A DNA stretch of 64,000 nucleotides from Cannabis sativa (taxonomy: Eukaryota; Streptophyta; Magnoliopsida; Rosales; Cannabaceae), in NCBI RefSeq assembly GCF_029168945.1, contig NC_083606.1, positions 17,572,041 through 17,636,040 of the forward strand. The letters are read 5' to 3'. Both the position numbers and the translations under genes were made by a program. The notes beneath the pieces are model-generated. The model had not been told where the DNA came from, made no database searches, and saw nothing but the letters and a program-made list of their open reading frames with translations. How positions within the stretch are numbered: the stretch's first letter is position 1; each line of letters begins with the position of its first letter. Positions 21,192 through 32,399 of this stretch are shown here, one piece after another.

Positions 21192-24100
21192 TTAACTTGC
21201 ATGTTTCTTCCATTCGACGTAGTCATTCAGCACTGATTTATCCAGTTCTGTGCTTCGAATGAGCCCAGTGACCCGAAACTGTCTCGCCCATTTGGCAATG
21301 TTATGAGCCATGAAGTTGCACTTCCGTGATACATGCCCAATCTCCCAGTTCTTAAAATTCCTGCAGAACTTGTGGAATCGTCTTCTGAGGTGAACTAAGT
21401 TGAAGTTGATCCCCCTTTCTGTCTCCATCGAGAAAGCATTGACAACATTAATGTTATCACATTGGAAGACGACATGTTCAATCTTCCTTTCCACCATTAG
21501 TTCAGCTGCGATACACGCCGCGTAAGCTTCACCTATCAAAGGGTTAGTGATGTGACGATTCTCAGATTTTATTGCAACTATTGTTCCTTGATCGTTTCGG
21601 ACAATGGTTGCTGTAATTAGACAGTCACCATCAGACGCAATATCACAGTTGCAGCATAGCCAAGACGCGGGAGGGGGGCTCCAAGCACAGAAGTCCTCAA
21701 TATCATTAGAGGCCACATACTTATGTTCCTGAATTTTACAATTGACACGAGAGATCAACTGCGAAATCTGACTTCAAGACTGGCCATGAACAATGGAGTT
21801 TCTCTCTCTCCAAATAGCTTCCACCACACACAGAGCAGCAATCAAGATGTCCTCAAAAGAGATGTTAGGGGGTCTGTTACAATCATCAAGGAACCACTCT
21901 TGCCACTGCTTCCAGTCCCCAATACTAACCCGATCCACTCTGATTCCCAAAGAAGAATTAAACCAGATGGCTTTAGCGATAGTACACTGCCATAACAAAT
22001 GGAATATAGTCTCTTTCTCTTCGCCACACACAGGGCAATTGTCGTTAGTTATTTCCATAAAACCAGCAAGTTTGCCTCTGGTTTGGAAGGCATCTCTTTC
22101 CAATTGCCTCCAAAGCAGTTTCAGTCTAGGATGGAGTGTTGATTTCCAAATCCTTTTCCACCTATGCTCTGCCTAGATTACAGAGCCTCCTCCATTGACA
22201 ATACGGCACGCTGATCTAATAGTGAACTCCCCACTTGAGTCACCAAGCCACAACCAGTCATCCTTAGTATCTTCTTCAGGGAGTTGTATATTGAGGATCG
22301 CTGTCGCATCTTCCCGTGCGAACCATCTTCTAATCATCTCCTCATTCCAACGAAGGTTATCATCCATGAATTGATTCACCCAAGCCACTCCATTAGTTGC
22401 ATCCATGAGCGGGGTAGGACATCTATTTGCGGAAGGCACCCACGGGTCAAACCATATGGAAGTTTCTTTACCATTACCAATCTTTCTGCACACATGATCA
22501 GCTAGGAGGGATCTGGTTCTTAGAATAGCCTTCCAAAAACTTGAGTCCTTACTATTGGATACAGCATCAATGAAGTTACCATTCATCAAATATTTAGTCT
22601 GTATGGCTCTCCCCCAAATGCTTGAATTGTCGGTGAGAGCCTTCCAAGCCCACTTAAGGAGAAAAGCTGAGTTTATTGTTTCCAATCTCCTGAAACCGAG
22701 ACCCGCTCTCAGTTTCGGTTGACAAAGAGAGCTCCACGCTATCATGTGGCAAGATCTTCTAGTTTCAGAATCACCCCACCAAAAATCCCGTAGTTCCTTG
22801 TCCACTTTCCTGACTATAGTTTTTGGAATTACATCCGAGGCTGCCACATAGGTAGCAATGGAAGATCCAACCGATTGGATGAGGCAAGCTCTACCCGCTT
22901 TGGATAAGAGTCTCGTTTTCCAGCCTTTTATTCTCTGCATCACCTTTTCCACAAGAAATTGGAGGTCTTTGGATCTTCACAAGGATCTGAATAAAGGCAA
23001 TCCTAAATAAACAGAGTCACTTTTCAGCCTTTTCATGCCTAGGATGTTCAATACATCATCAGCCATTCTGTTGGGAACCCTTTGTGTGAAATGGACTGTA
23101 GACTTCTGATAATTAACCGCTTGTCCGGACCAGGCACAGTACTCTTCAATGCAGTTGAGAAAATTTTTTGCTTCCTTCACCGAGGCTTTTCCAAATAAAA
23201 TAACATCCTCCGCGAACATTAGGTGCGTGATCGCTGGTCCATTTCTGGTGAATTTGAACCCAGCGATCTTTCCTTCCTCAGTTTTTGCCATGAGAAGTCT
23301 GGAGAGAACATCCGCGGCAATAATAAATAGAGCCAGAGATAGGGGGTCACCCCATTCTCTTAACTTCAATACACACCTGAACCCACTTGATGAAAGTATC
23401 GTCAAAATTCATATTCCGAACCACTTCCAAGATAAAACTCCAGCTCATTTTATCATAGGCTTTTTCCATGTCTAGCTTGATCATCATGAAGCCTTTTTTT
23501 CCTCGCTTCTTACTCATAGAGTGGACAATTTCTCTAGCAACCGCTGTATTTTCCGCAATTTGACGACCTTTTACGAAGGCAGTTTGGGCCGGGGAGATAA
23601 TACACGGCAGGAGATTTCTTAGACGCAGAGCTAAGATCTTGGAGATGCATTTGTAGGCCACATTGCACAGTGCTATCGGTCTGTAATCATTCACCCCGGT
23701 TGGATAATCTTTCTTTGGAACTAACACAATGTTCGTGTTGTTTATAAACTGCGGAAGCTCAAAGTTCCTGAAGAAGTGAGTAGCCATATCGAACACATCC
23801 CTTCTAACCGTCGGCCAATGTTGGAGGTAGAACCCTGTGGACATTCCATCTGGCCCGGGAGCTCTATCTTGTCCCATAGATCGCATACACAATTCAATTT
23901 CCTCCTTCGCAGGGATAGAATTCAATTTTGCATTGTCTTGGGGCGAGATGTGACAATCATCAAGGCACCGTAACTTTGGGAGAGAAGCCGTTCTCTTGTC
24001 GATGAAGATATTGTTGAATTTCGTGGTGAACATTTCAGCAATATTTTTAGGATCTCTTTCCCATGTACCATCATCCGTCTTAAGTTCTTGAATGAAGTTT

Positions 24101-25224
24101 CTTCTTCTTCTGATTACAGTTGATGCCATGAAGAATTTGGTACAACTATCACCCTATTGCAGCCATTTAACTCTTGACTTCTGCCTCCAGAAAATCTCTT
24201 CTCTTGCAAGAGCCTCCTTCAACTTGTCCCTCGCACTATACAGTTCTTCCACCTCCACATCATCCCTGCTCTCTAGTTGATGTAACAAGGATCTAGCTTC
24301 ACTCACCTGGTGCCCGAGCATTTTGAAATGGACTTTGTTCCAAATTGACAGTTGATCTCTTGTTTTCTTCAGTTTACGGTAGAAGTTGAGCATCGGATTG
24401 TGATGGAGTCTGTCCTTCCAAGCATTCTTAACAACCCAAAAGCATTTCGGGTCGCGCCCCCACATTAGTTCATACTCGAACTGCGTTCTTCGGCAATTGA
24501 CACCTCCATCGATGTCAAGGAGGATAGGACGGTGGTCCGAAGTAGCCGAACTAAGTACTTGTGTAATGGCATTCGGGTGCAACATTCTCCAGTCTATCGA
24601 AGCCAAAGCTCTATCTAGGCGGGCTCTTTTCAGGCGGCAAGCTCCCCCGGTGCTATTCGATTTTTGAAACCAAGTGAATTTCCCACCATGGGAGACCAGA
24701 TCAACCACTCCAGTTCTTGCAACCATCCGGCGTAGATCAAAGGAGTATCTAGCCGCGTTCCTCCAATTTGAGTAGTTAAGATTTTCATGGTCCGCAAGGG
24801 TGCCATTAAGATCGCCAATAAGCACATAAGGATGCGTTGTATTCAGGAGTAAATCACCAATTCCATTCCAAAAAGCTTCTTTACCAGAAAAGTTAGGAGG
24901 ACAATATATCCCCAGCAAATTCCAAGGAGTACCAGGTGGGTCGGATTCGATAATCACGTTTATTAGATTCTTATCTCCACTTTGAACCACACATTTAATT
25001 CCATTTCGCCAATATAGACCGAAGCCCCCTGCTAAGCCAATAGGGGGGATATAAACACCTTCAATGAAATGTAACTTCAGACACAGTCTATGGAATTTTT
25101 CCTCGATCAATCTAGTTTCAGACAGGATAATCACATTGGGATGGGCTTGACGGACCAACGCCGTAAGTTGTCGAACTACCACGAAATTCCCGAGACCGCG
25201 AGAGTTCCAAGCCAAAATCTTCAT
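21192..25224 (-). pseudogene. LINE ORF2: endonuclease, reverse transcriptase, zf-RVT, RNase H (broken)
   Basis: It starts at the ATG 25224-25222, which overlaps the ORF1 stop (ATGA). AP-type endonuclease at about 24560-25224: MKILAWNSRGLG, ILSETR, LIGDLNG, SDHRPILLDI. RT at about 22980-24130: [31 protein letters not shown]. The catalytic box reads FAED, not FADD. zf-RVT at about 21990-22200 (CPVCGEEKETIFHLLWQC). RNase H at 21250-21650 (ASDGDC, QCDN). Breaks: a stop at 24154-24156; a deletion plus frameshift at about 23345-23405 that removes the RT part before GDPLS; and stops near 22974, 22173 and 21774. The product would nick DNA and copy LINE RNA at the target; this copy cannot. Confidence 0.88.
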
Positions 25225-27400
25225 TGGGTATCTGGAGACTTTTGAGGGCAAGTCTCCGTAGCCCCAAAGCAAAAAACCTGCTGCGTTGTTTCCTTTTGGT
25301 CATTGTCACAGGTAGCACTTAACTGAGGGTGTTGATTATCAAGTTCAGATATCTCTTCGATCACACAATTACTGGGAGCGTTTATGTTTTTCTCAATAAC
25401 CACAAAATGATTTTGAAGATCAATTGCTAGCTCCACAGAGGCAGTGTTCCATGGGTTAGAGTAGTGTTTACCAACCTTTTTCTGCTTTCGGTTGCTGCCT
25501 TCCCTTTTGAGACGAATCGTTCTTGCTGCGAGTGGAGATGGGTCCTTCACCGGTCTTCCTCGTTTCCTTGTAGTAGTAGGCTCTTGAGGCTTTGGAACTG
25601 GGCTTGTACCTTTTCTTGGCCGTCCTCTTTTCCTATGACTCTGTTTAATTTCATATGATCCTGGCGAGAAGTCTCCCTCAATCTCAAGCATAGGCGAGTC
25701 CACTTTTTCTTCACAGTTGTGGATGACATCATGTTTGTTTGGAGAGAAAGCCTCATACTCACGCTTCTCAGGTAACATAAGGAAACCATCAGTTGAATTT
25801 CTTTTCCTCGGACCATGCTCAGCCTCATAGCACCTTATTTCTTCGATGTCGAGTATGGGGTTGAACAAAGTAGGTTCACGGTGGTACTTGTCAATTGTTT
25901 TTGCTCCCAACAATTGATCAAAGGCAATTTCCCAACATTCTTTGGAAGGCCAATCAATGAGATGGGCCTGGGTTCCTAAAAGGTTTTGTTGGTCAGGGCC
26001 CAATTTAGTTGAATTTGCTTTTTTAATTATCACTCTTGGGCTTTTCACACTCGGACCAGAAATGTTTTGGGCCTCCACCTTCTTTGGCCCATGACAAATG
26101 GACTTGCCAACAGTAGATATCTGTTCTCCAACGGCTAGTTTAGTTGACTCATCTATTTTTTCTTCATTTGTTGTGTCTTCCACCAAGAGCCCTTTGTCTT
26201 TTGTTGCAAAACGGGAGGTTGAGCCAGACCGCATGCTTCCGTTGTTGACAGGCATGGCCTCTGGACTACTGCAGGTTGGTACATCTTTATGCTGCATTGT
26301 CTCCTTTAACTCCAAAGAAGGAAATTCAGGAAGTATCTTTTCCACTACCAGGTTTGTAGTGTTCTCAAAAGGAGTAACTTCACCTATCCCCGGCAGATGA
26401 ATCGCTGGGAACCGGTTCAGCACTACTTCTTCGGCGTCGACTCTGGTTTCCACCACCGTCTCCACTTGACGCCTTTTGCCTGGATATTGATTCCGGAGTT
26501 CTCGCATATCCGCGGCTTCAATCTGCAAACTTATTTTTTGATTCTGTAGGAGATGTCTCACTTTCTCATCCTTCGCTGCCTGCTGATTAACTATCCACTC
26601 ATTGAACCAGTTAGGAATAGGGGGTGGAAAGGCGATTTTTCCTTTGCCTCTTCAGCCATCCAATTCCCAAACATAGGAAAGAAGCTTCCTTTATCATCTT
26701 TTATCACTGTTGGTTTCTTAAAACAAAACCTATGTTCATGTGTCATGAGACCACACTTGTAACAAATTTTGGGTAGCTTTTCGTATTGGTATTGTAACCA
26801 CAGATCTTTGATGCCTGGACGTCTTAGGAAGAATCCCGAGAATAGAGGTTTGGATAAATCTACCGTGGCTCTGAATCGTAGAGTGCCCATACCGAAGGAT
26901 CCTCTTTCAAAGTTTTTTTCAATAAACCGGGGAAGCTCATAAACCGATGAAACTTTTCCAGCCAACTCTTGGAGGTTTGTTTTGTTCCAGTAAAATGGGG
27001 GAATACTCTTCAGACGAACCCAGATTGGGGTATGGTCAAATGAGACCTCCTCAGGTGTGAGCCATGAAGGCCATGGCATAAGAACCAGTAAGTATCCACA
27101 CACCAGCCATGGCCTTCGCAGTAGGACATTTTCAGCATCAAAACTAGTTCTGAAAGAGAACTGAAGAAGTCCGTCGTCACGTTCCTTCCAGCTCCAGCCT
27201 GAGATGGATGCCCAAGCATTCTTCAGGGAGCCTTGTATTGCCTTCTTCCCAAGTCTGGTGTGACAAAATAATTTCCCCAAAATAATCTTGCATGGTTCAT
27301 TTGGGGGGTCAACCTCACCAGGATGGAGATCCAATGTGATGTCATTTACACTAACCTGGACTGAATCTTCAAAAAGTTCGTTTAGAGAGGGGTCAGCCAT
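25221..27400 (-). pseudogene. LINE ORF1: DUF4283-type RNA-binding protein with CCHC zinc knuckle, frameshifted
   Basis: The start ATG at 27400 (MADPSLNELFED) opens a DUF4283-like domain (about 26900-27300). A zinc knuckle C-YK-CGLMTHEHRF-C (CX2CX4HX4C, about 26735-26775) follows, typical of plant L1 ORF1. Near 26590-26610 a small indel in CCTTTCCACCCCC shifts the frame; the rest (25221-26560) is Pro/Lys-rich with basic K-R-G-R-P repeats resembling AT-hooks (KRGRPRKG, about 25590-25630; KRGRPVKD, about 25545). The stop TGA (25221-25223) overlaps the ORF2 start. It is thought to bind LINE RNA. Confidence 0.82.
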
Positions 27401-27620
27401 TCTCTTGAACTCCTAACAAGTCGGACTGCACACAACTAATGAAATAGAGAGCTAAAAAACCATAGCAGAATACTGGGACAATGGTGAGCTAATGAATAAG
27501 CACTCTAGCTCCCATACTCTTCCAACGGAAGTTATACTCTAGAGAGAGCAAAAGACTGGGTTGTGTATTCTTTTTTTTTTTTTACCCATAACAAGCTGAT
27601 ATATAGTAGCAATGCTCTTT

Positions 27621-29040
27621 AGTTATAATTATGTGATACTAGACATTAAAGTTATCATTTAAAAAAAAAAGACGCAAAGTAGATTTTTGTTAAAAATTAA
27701 TTAATATTTTAATGAGAATTTAAACGTGGTAAAAAATAATTGAAATATTATTTCAAGTATCACGTACAACTGATTATTTTTTATTATTATTATTATCCTA
27801 TTTTTTTTTTAAAAAAAAAAAAAGTCAAAATCGTACACATTAGAGTTATCATTTTTATATTATTATTATATATTTTTTAAAAAAAAATCCAAAAAATTAA
27901 GATTATATATTGTATTATTATTACTATAATTTGAGTTTTATGGAGTTATTTTTGTATTTTTTATAGAATTAAAATTAAAAAATGAGAGAATTAAGGAGAA
28001 AAGAGAAAAATAGTTTTAAAACAATTTTATATGAATTAAAAATTAAAAAATGAGAAAATTAAAGAGAGAAAAGAAGCATAGCTTTAAAGCAATTTTAGAG
28101 TATCATGTCACCGCTTTATGTTTCTGCTTTATATATATATATAAAAATTTAGATTATATATATTGCTTGATATTTTATGTATGTACGTAATTTACGATTA
28201 ATTATATGATTTAAGTTTTAATATTTTTTTAGAATTTATTTTTTATTTTCTAACTTTTATAAAATATTTTATATTTTTATAGAAAATTAAAATAATAGTA
28301 AAATATTAGTTTGTAGATTTATACTTTTTTATAGAAAAATTATTAAAAAAATAGTAAAATATTAATTTGTAGATTTATGCTTTAATAAAATATTGAAATT
28401 GAGAGAATTAAGGAGAGAAGACAAAAATAATTTTAGAGTGATTTTAGAATGACATGGACAACTTTATACTTTTCCTTAATAATTTTTAGCTGTAGTTGTT
28501 TTAAAATGATTTATTTTTTATTTTTTAAATTAATTATTTTTTTATTTGTTTTTAGATATCAATTTATATAGATTAATGAAATTGTGTAACTTATATAATG
28601 TGTTTACGTGCACAATCCACCAAAAAAAAAATGAGTTTTGAGATTAGCTGCCAGCTTATAAAACTTTTGAAAATTTTGCAGAACTTAACTCTTATATATA
28701 AAATATAAAGTTCTGTAATATTTTTTTTAATATTAGTAGGACTTGTAATTATACTGCTCGTGATGATGTGGTTAAGTGGACTTTCACACACCAAATGCTT
28801 GGTTTATCCTAGTTTCCTCCTTATTGGCAACCTATTTTGTAACTGTCTTTTCAATTTATGATAAGTATGCTCTTACTTAAAAAAAATAATAATAAAATTT
28901 TAAATAATCATATATTATTAAACAATTTGACTTTTCGAAAAGAAAACTATTTTATATTTTAGAAGAAGAAAAACTGCTAAACGATATAGAGATGAAAGAA
29001 AAACACTTTCTTTGTCTACATTTATGATAACTATAAATGG
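27621..29040. other. Very AT-rich spacer
   Basis: It is dominated by A and T runs. Two related stretches, GAGAATTAAGGAGA and neighbours, recur at about 27983, 28050 and 28395, suggesting an old duplicated MITE-like sequence. No gene is seen. Confidence 0.5.
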
Positions 29041-29778
29041 AGATAGAAATGAAAGCGCCATTGGCCATGAAAGCGTTAGTCTTCTAGTTTGGGCTTCTTT
29101 GATGCGCTTTGTGGAGAGACGGCTGGTTGTTGTTTGGAGAGGTAGCTAAAGAGGAAAGCTTGAAATTTATCATTATAAGAGCGATTTTAGAGTGGTTATC
29201 AATTCGATCAACGGTTTGGATGTTCGTTGGGGAATTGAAAATTACTTTAATTTTTGTTTAAGACTCTCTCGGCTGTTTGATGGTTGTAATTTTTCTTTTG
29301 TTAGCAAAGGTTGTAACTTTATGGTTGGCCAAATGGATTTTTACGAACTACCGGTTTGGTAGGTTGAGTGAATCGTTTATCTCGAACAACATTCTATGTA
29401 ACGACAGGGCCAGCCCAAGTATTGAACAGCTTGGGCCATTGCACAAGGCCCTCATTTTTTTAAGGCCCAATTTTTTTTTTTAAAAGAAAAGGCCTATTTT
29501 TTTTTTCCTATTATATACACATAAATAAAAAATTTATAATTGAAAATTTATGAATAAATCTTAAAAAAAAGTTAGTATAAAATTGTAGTTTTAATGTACA
29601 TGGTTTTTTTTTTCTTTTTTTTTTTTTAAGTCCAATTTTAAAATTTTGAACGAGGTCCCAAAATGCTTAGACCGGCCCTGTGTAACGACCTGAATCGTCT
29701 ATCCTGAACAACATTCTATGTAACGACCGTTTGGTCTAATTTGCTATTTATAAACGTTTTTACTTTAAAAAAAAAAAA
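29040..29778 (+). pseudogene. 5'-truncated LINE tail: RNase H remnant with poly(A)
   Basis: A plus-strand frame around 29170-29360 reads like the end of a plant LINE RNase H domain (FRVVINSINGLD, SRLFDGCNFSFVSKGCN). It then decays into stops. The fragment ends in a 12-A run at 29767-29778 preceded by ACGTTTTTACTTT. A segment of about 35 bp ending AACAACATTCTATGTAACGA occurs twice (29371-29404 and 29693-29727), with a MITE between the copies. Its 5' boundary is uncertain. Confidence 0.5.
29397..29688. mobile_element. hAT-type MITE with 8-bp target duplication
   Basis: The element 29405-29680 (276 bp) starts CAGGGCCAGCCCAAG and ends, on the complementary strand, CAGGGCCGGTCTAAG. It is flanked by perfect 8-bp repeats TGTAACGA (29397-29404, 29681-29688). 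The 8-bp TSD and CAGGG start fit the hAT superfamily. No coding capacity. Confidence 0.85.
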
Positions 29779-29955
29779 TCGGAGCCTCCTACAGTCCTGC
29801 TAAAGTGAAAGAGAAGTAGAGGCCACCGCACCGCACCGACTGATGATCAAGTCAGAATAGTACCAAGGTTCTTGGAACGAGGATTTTCTACTTCGTTAAT
29901 CAAATGTTGAGTACGAGAGATATGATATTAATATGAGACCTCACTTCATAATCAT

Positions 29956-31572
29956 ATGATTCACAACAACCACCATCATATTGCTTCTCTCTCACGAAAA
30001 TGCAAAACCTTAAACCAGCTCAAGCAGATCCATGCCCATCTTCTCAAATCGTCTTCCCCGGAAAACCCTTTTGCCCTTGCCTCTGTGCTTTCTGCTGCCG
30101 CTACCTCCGGCCACGCTTCTTTCTTTTCCTACGCTCGTTCAATCTTCGACCATCTTCGCCATCGAAGAAACGTCTTTATGTACAACTCTATGATCAGAGG
30201 GTTCGTTGGAATGCGTGCGCCGCTGGATTCTGTTTTATGCTATTTGGACATGTTGGCTCATGGGCTTGCTGCTAATCACTATACATTTCCGCCATTGATG
30301 AAAGCTTGTACGATTCTCGTAGCCCCGGGTTCGAAGCTAGTTATTGGTCGTTTGGTTCATGCCCATGTTGTTAAATTTGGTTTTCGTGAGGATCCTTTTG
30401 TGAATAGCGCTCTTATTGAGTTTTACTCTTCGGTTTATGAAATGGAACTTGCTCGGTTTTTGTTCGACAAATGTCCTAAGAAAGATGTCGTTTTGTGGAC
30501 GACGATGATTGATGGATATGGGAGAATGGGTGACGTTAAGAAAGCGCGTGAGTTGTTTGATGAAATGCCTGAGAGAAATGCTGTATCTTGGAGTGCCATA
30601 ATGGCTGCTTATTCTCGTTTGAATAACTTCAAAGAGGTCCTCTGTTTATTTGGGAAAATGCAAGAAGCAGCTATTAGGCCTAATGAATCTGTTCTTGTTA
30701 CAGTTCTTACTGCTTCTGCTCGTCTTGGTGCTGTAACACAAGGACTATGGATCCACTCCTATGCCAAGAGGAACAAGCTCAGCTCGAATCGGATCCTGGC
30801 CACAGCTTTGGTTGATTTGTATTCAAAATGTGGCTTACTAGAGTCAGCTTTAGCAGTTTTTGAGGGAATTTCCAGTAAGGATGCAGAAGCTTGGAATGCT
30901 ATGATTACTGGCCTCTCCTTAAATGGGAATGCAAGGAAGTCACTTGATTTTTTTGAAAAAATGACTGTAGATGGGATTCAACCTACAGAGACCACATTCA
31001 TTGCTGTTCTTACTGCATGTACGCATGCACAAATGGTTAATGAGGGCCTTAAATTGTTCAACGAAATGAGCACCATCTATGGAGTAAAACCTCAGGGGGA
31101 GCACTATGCATGTGTTGTTGACCTTCTGGCTAGAGCAGGAATGGTAGAAGAAGCTGAAAAGTTCTTAGAAGAGAAGATGGGGGGACTGGCTGGGTGGGAT
31201 GCAAATGTTTGGGGAGCTTTAATTGGTGCTTGCAGAGTTTATGGGAAGGTTGAAGTTGGCAACCGTATTTGGAAAAAGCTAGCTGATATGGGAATTTCTG
31301 ATTATGGTACTCATGTACTTTCTTATAATATGTATAGAGAAGCTGGTTGGGATATGCAGGCAAAGAGAGTCAGAAAAGTGATTTCAAAAGCTGGAATGTT
31401 GAAGAAACCAGGATGCAGTGTGATAGAGGTAAATGGTGTGGTTGAAGAGTTCCTTGCTGGTGATCAATGCCATCCCCAAGCACATGAAGTATTTAAGTTA
31501 CTTGATTCTTTTTTCAAAATAATTTATTTGGAGGATGTAATGTCACGCGATTTTTCCTTGGATAATTTATAG
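29956..31572 (+). CDS. Pentatricopeptide repeat protein, PLS class, E/E+ type
   Basis: One intronless frame of 538 codons plus stop, starting MIHNNHHHIASLSRKCK. About ten PPR motifs follow, with P, L and S variants, for example MYNSMIRGF, LWTTMIDGYGRMGDVKKARELFDEM (about residues 175-205), SWSAIMAAYSR, TALVDLYSKCG, AWNAMITGLS and YACVVDLLARAG. The C-terminus is an E and short E+ motif (NVWGALIGACR..., KKPGCSVIEVNG, FLAGDQCHPQ) with no DYW deaminase domain. PLS proteins bind organellar RNA one base per repeat and usually specify C-to-U editing sites, with E-types needing a DYW partner. The short N-terminus should hold a mitochondrial or plastid targeting peptide, but which one is not evident. 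The frame is undamaged. It converges with the GT14 gene. The exact orthologue is not recognised. Confidence 0.93.
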   Translation: MIHNNHHHIASLSRKCKTLNQLKQIHAHLLKSSSPENPFALASVLSAAATSGHASFFSYARSIFDHLRHRRNVFMYNSMIRGFVGMRAPLDSVLCYLDMLAHGLAANHYTFPPLMKACTILVAPGSKLVIGRLVHAHVVKFGFREDPFVNSALIEFYSSVYEMELARFLFDKCPKKDVVLWTTMIDGYGRMGDVKKARELFDEMPERNAVSWSAIMAAYSRLNNFKEVLCLFGKMQEAAIRPNESVLVTVLTASARLGAVTQGLWIHSYAKRNKLSSNRILATALVDLYSKCGLLESALAVFEGISSKDAEAWNAMITGLSLNGNARKSLDFFEKMTVDGIQPTETTFIAVLTACTHAQMVNEGLKLFNEMSTIYGVKPQGEHYACVVDLLARAGMVEEAEKFLEEKMGGLAGWDANVWGALIGACRVYGKVEVGNRIWKKLADMGISDYGTHVLSYNMYREAGWDMQAKRVRKVISKAGMLKKPGCSVIEVNGVVEEFLAGDQCHPQAHEVFKLLDSFFKIIYLEDVMSRDFSLDNL

Positions 31573-32399
31573 TCACAAAGTACAATTGTTTGCTCAGCAA
31601 GCGTTTTGGGTTGATACTGCACAAAATATTTGCATAAACAGCATTTTATGCCAATTTTTCTGTAGCCAATAGGAAGTATAAACTTGACTTATAAGCACAG
31701 TTGTTATGGGATAACTAATATGATATCTATTTCATTCATTGTATGAAATAAACTGAAACAAGGAACCAAACGCTGCATGAGGGGGAACCAACAAAATCAC
31801 TTCTACATCCATTTAAATCTTCAAGTTTATACCTTTGTAAATTTGTAATTTATTGTCCGGTTTGAGCTTAAATCCTCAGATTTATTTTTGGACATCTTCC
31901 CAAAAGACCTCATTCCAATAGATTTAAAATCCTTCTCATTTTTAGCTAATGAGAAACTTAAGTTGTACACCCAACAACCTTAACCCAACCATTTCGAATT
32001 TTCCAAGAAAATCAGTAGAACGTCTATAATTCAAAAAGTAACTTCCTAATATTTATTGTGCTCGCCAATACCCCAATGCGAGATATAAGCTCAAAGCTTA
32101 GCCTGAGATGCAATGGCATCACCACTGGGGCTGCTGAAGTAACAAAGTAGAACGCAATGGTAAGCAGATGAAGCATGATCTTTTCACTTATAGTAATTAT
32201 GTGAACAAAAAATTATTCATTTTACAATTTCAGCTTCAAACTACAAGAATATTGTATCCTATAAAAACTCGGTAATATTTTTCTTACTCACTAAATCCCT
32301 ATGGCTTGCTATATGTGTAGCCAGGGCTCATCCATTATTAGTTGTACGACGGCAATGTCCTGCCCTGGTTACTAGGTATAAGTATGATGCTCTCAAGTT
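31573..32399. other. Convergent intergenic region, 3' ends of the PPR and GT14 genes
   Basis: Holds the 3' UTRs of both flanking genes. No further open frame with recognisable content was seen. Confidence 0.5.

Larger units (their letters stand above)
20959..27620 (-). mobile_element. Nearly full-length L1-type LINE with 16-bp target duplication
   Basis: The element spans about 20975-27604 on the minus strand. The 16-bp direct repeat AGTAGCAATGCTCTTT (20959-20974 and 27605-27620) flanks it, as produced by target-primed reverse transcription. The 3' end is a poly(A), seen as a T-run at 20972-20981 on the plus strand. The order is 5' UTR (27401-27604), ORF1 (25221-27400), ORF2 (21192-25224), 3' UTR (20982-21191). 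Both ORFs carry inactivating mutations. Confidence 0.92.

Noticed and set aside
29956..31572. Missing DYW domain as a truncation of the PPR gene
   Set aside because: The frame ends cleanly after an E/E+ motif, a normal form of this family, and no DYW-like sequence follows downstream.
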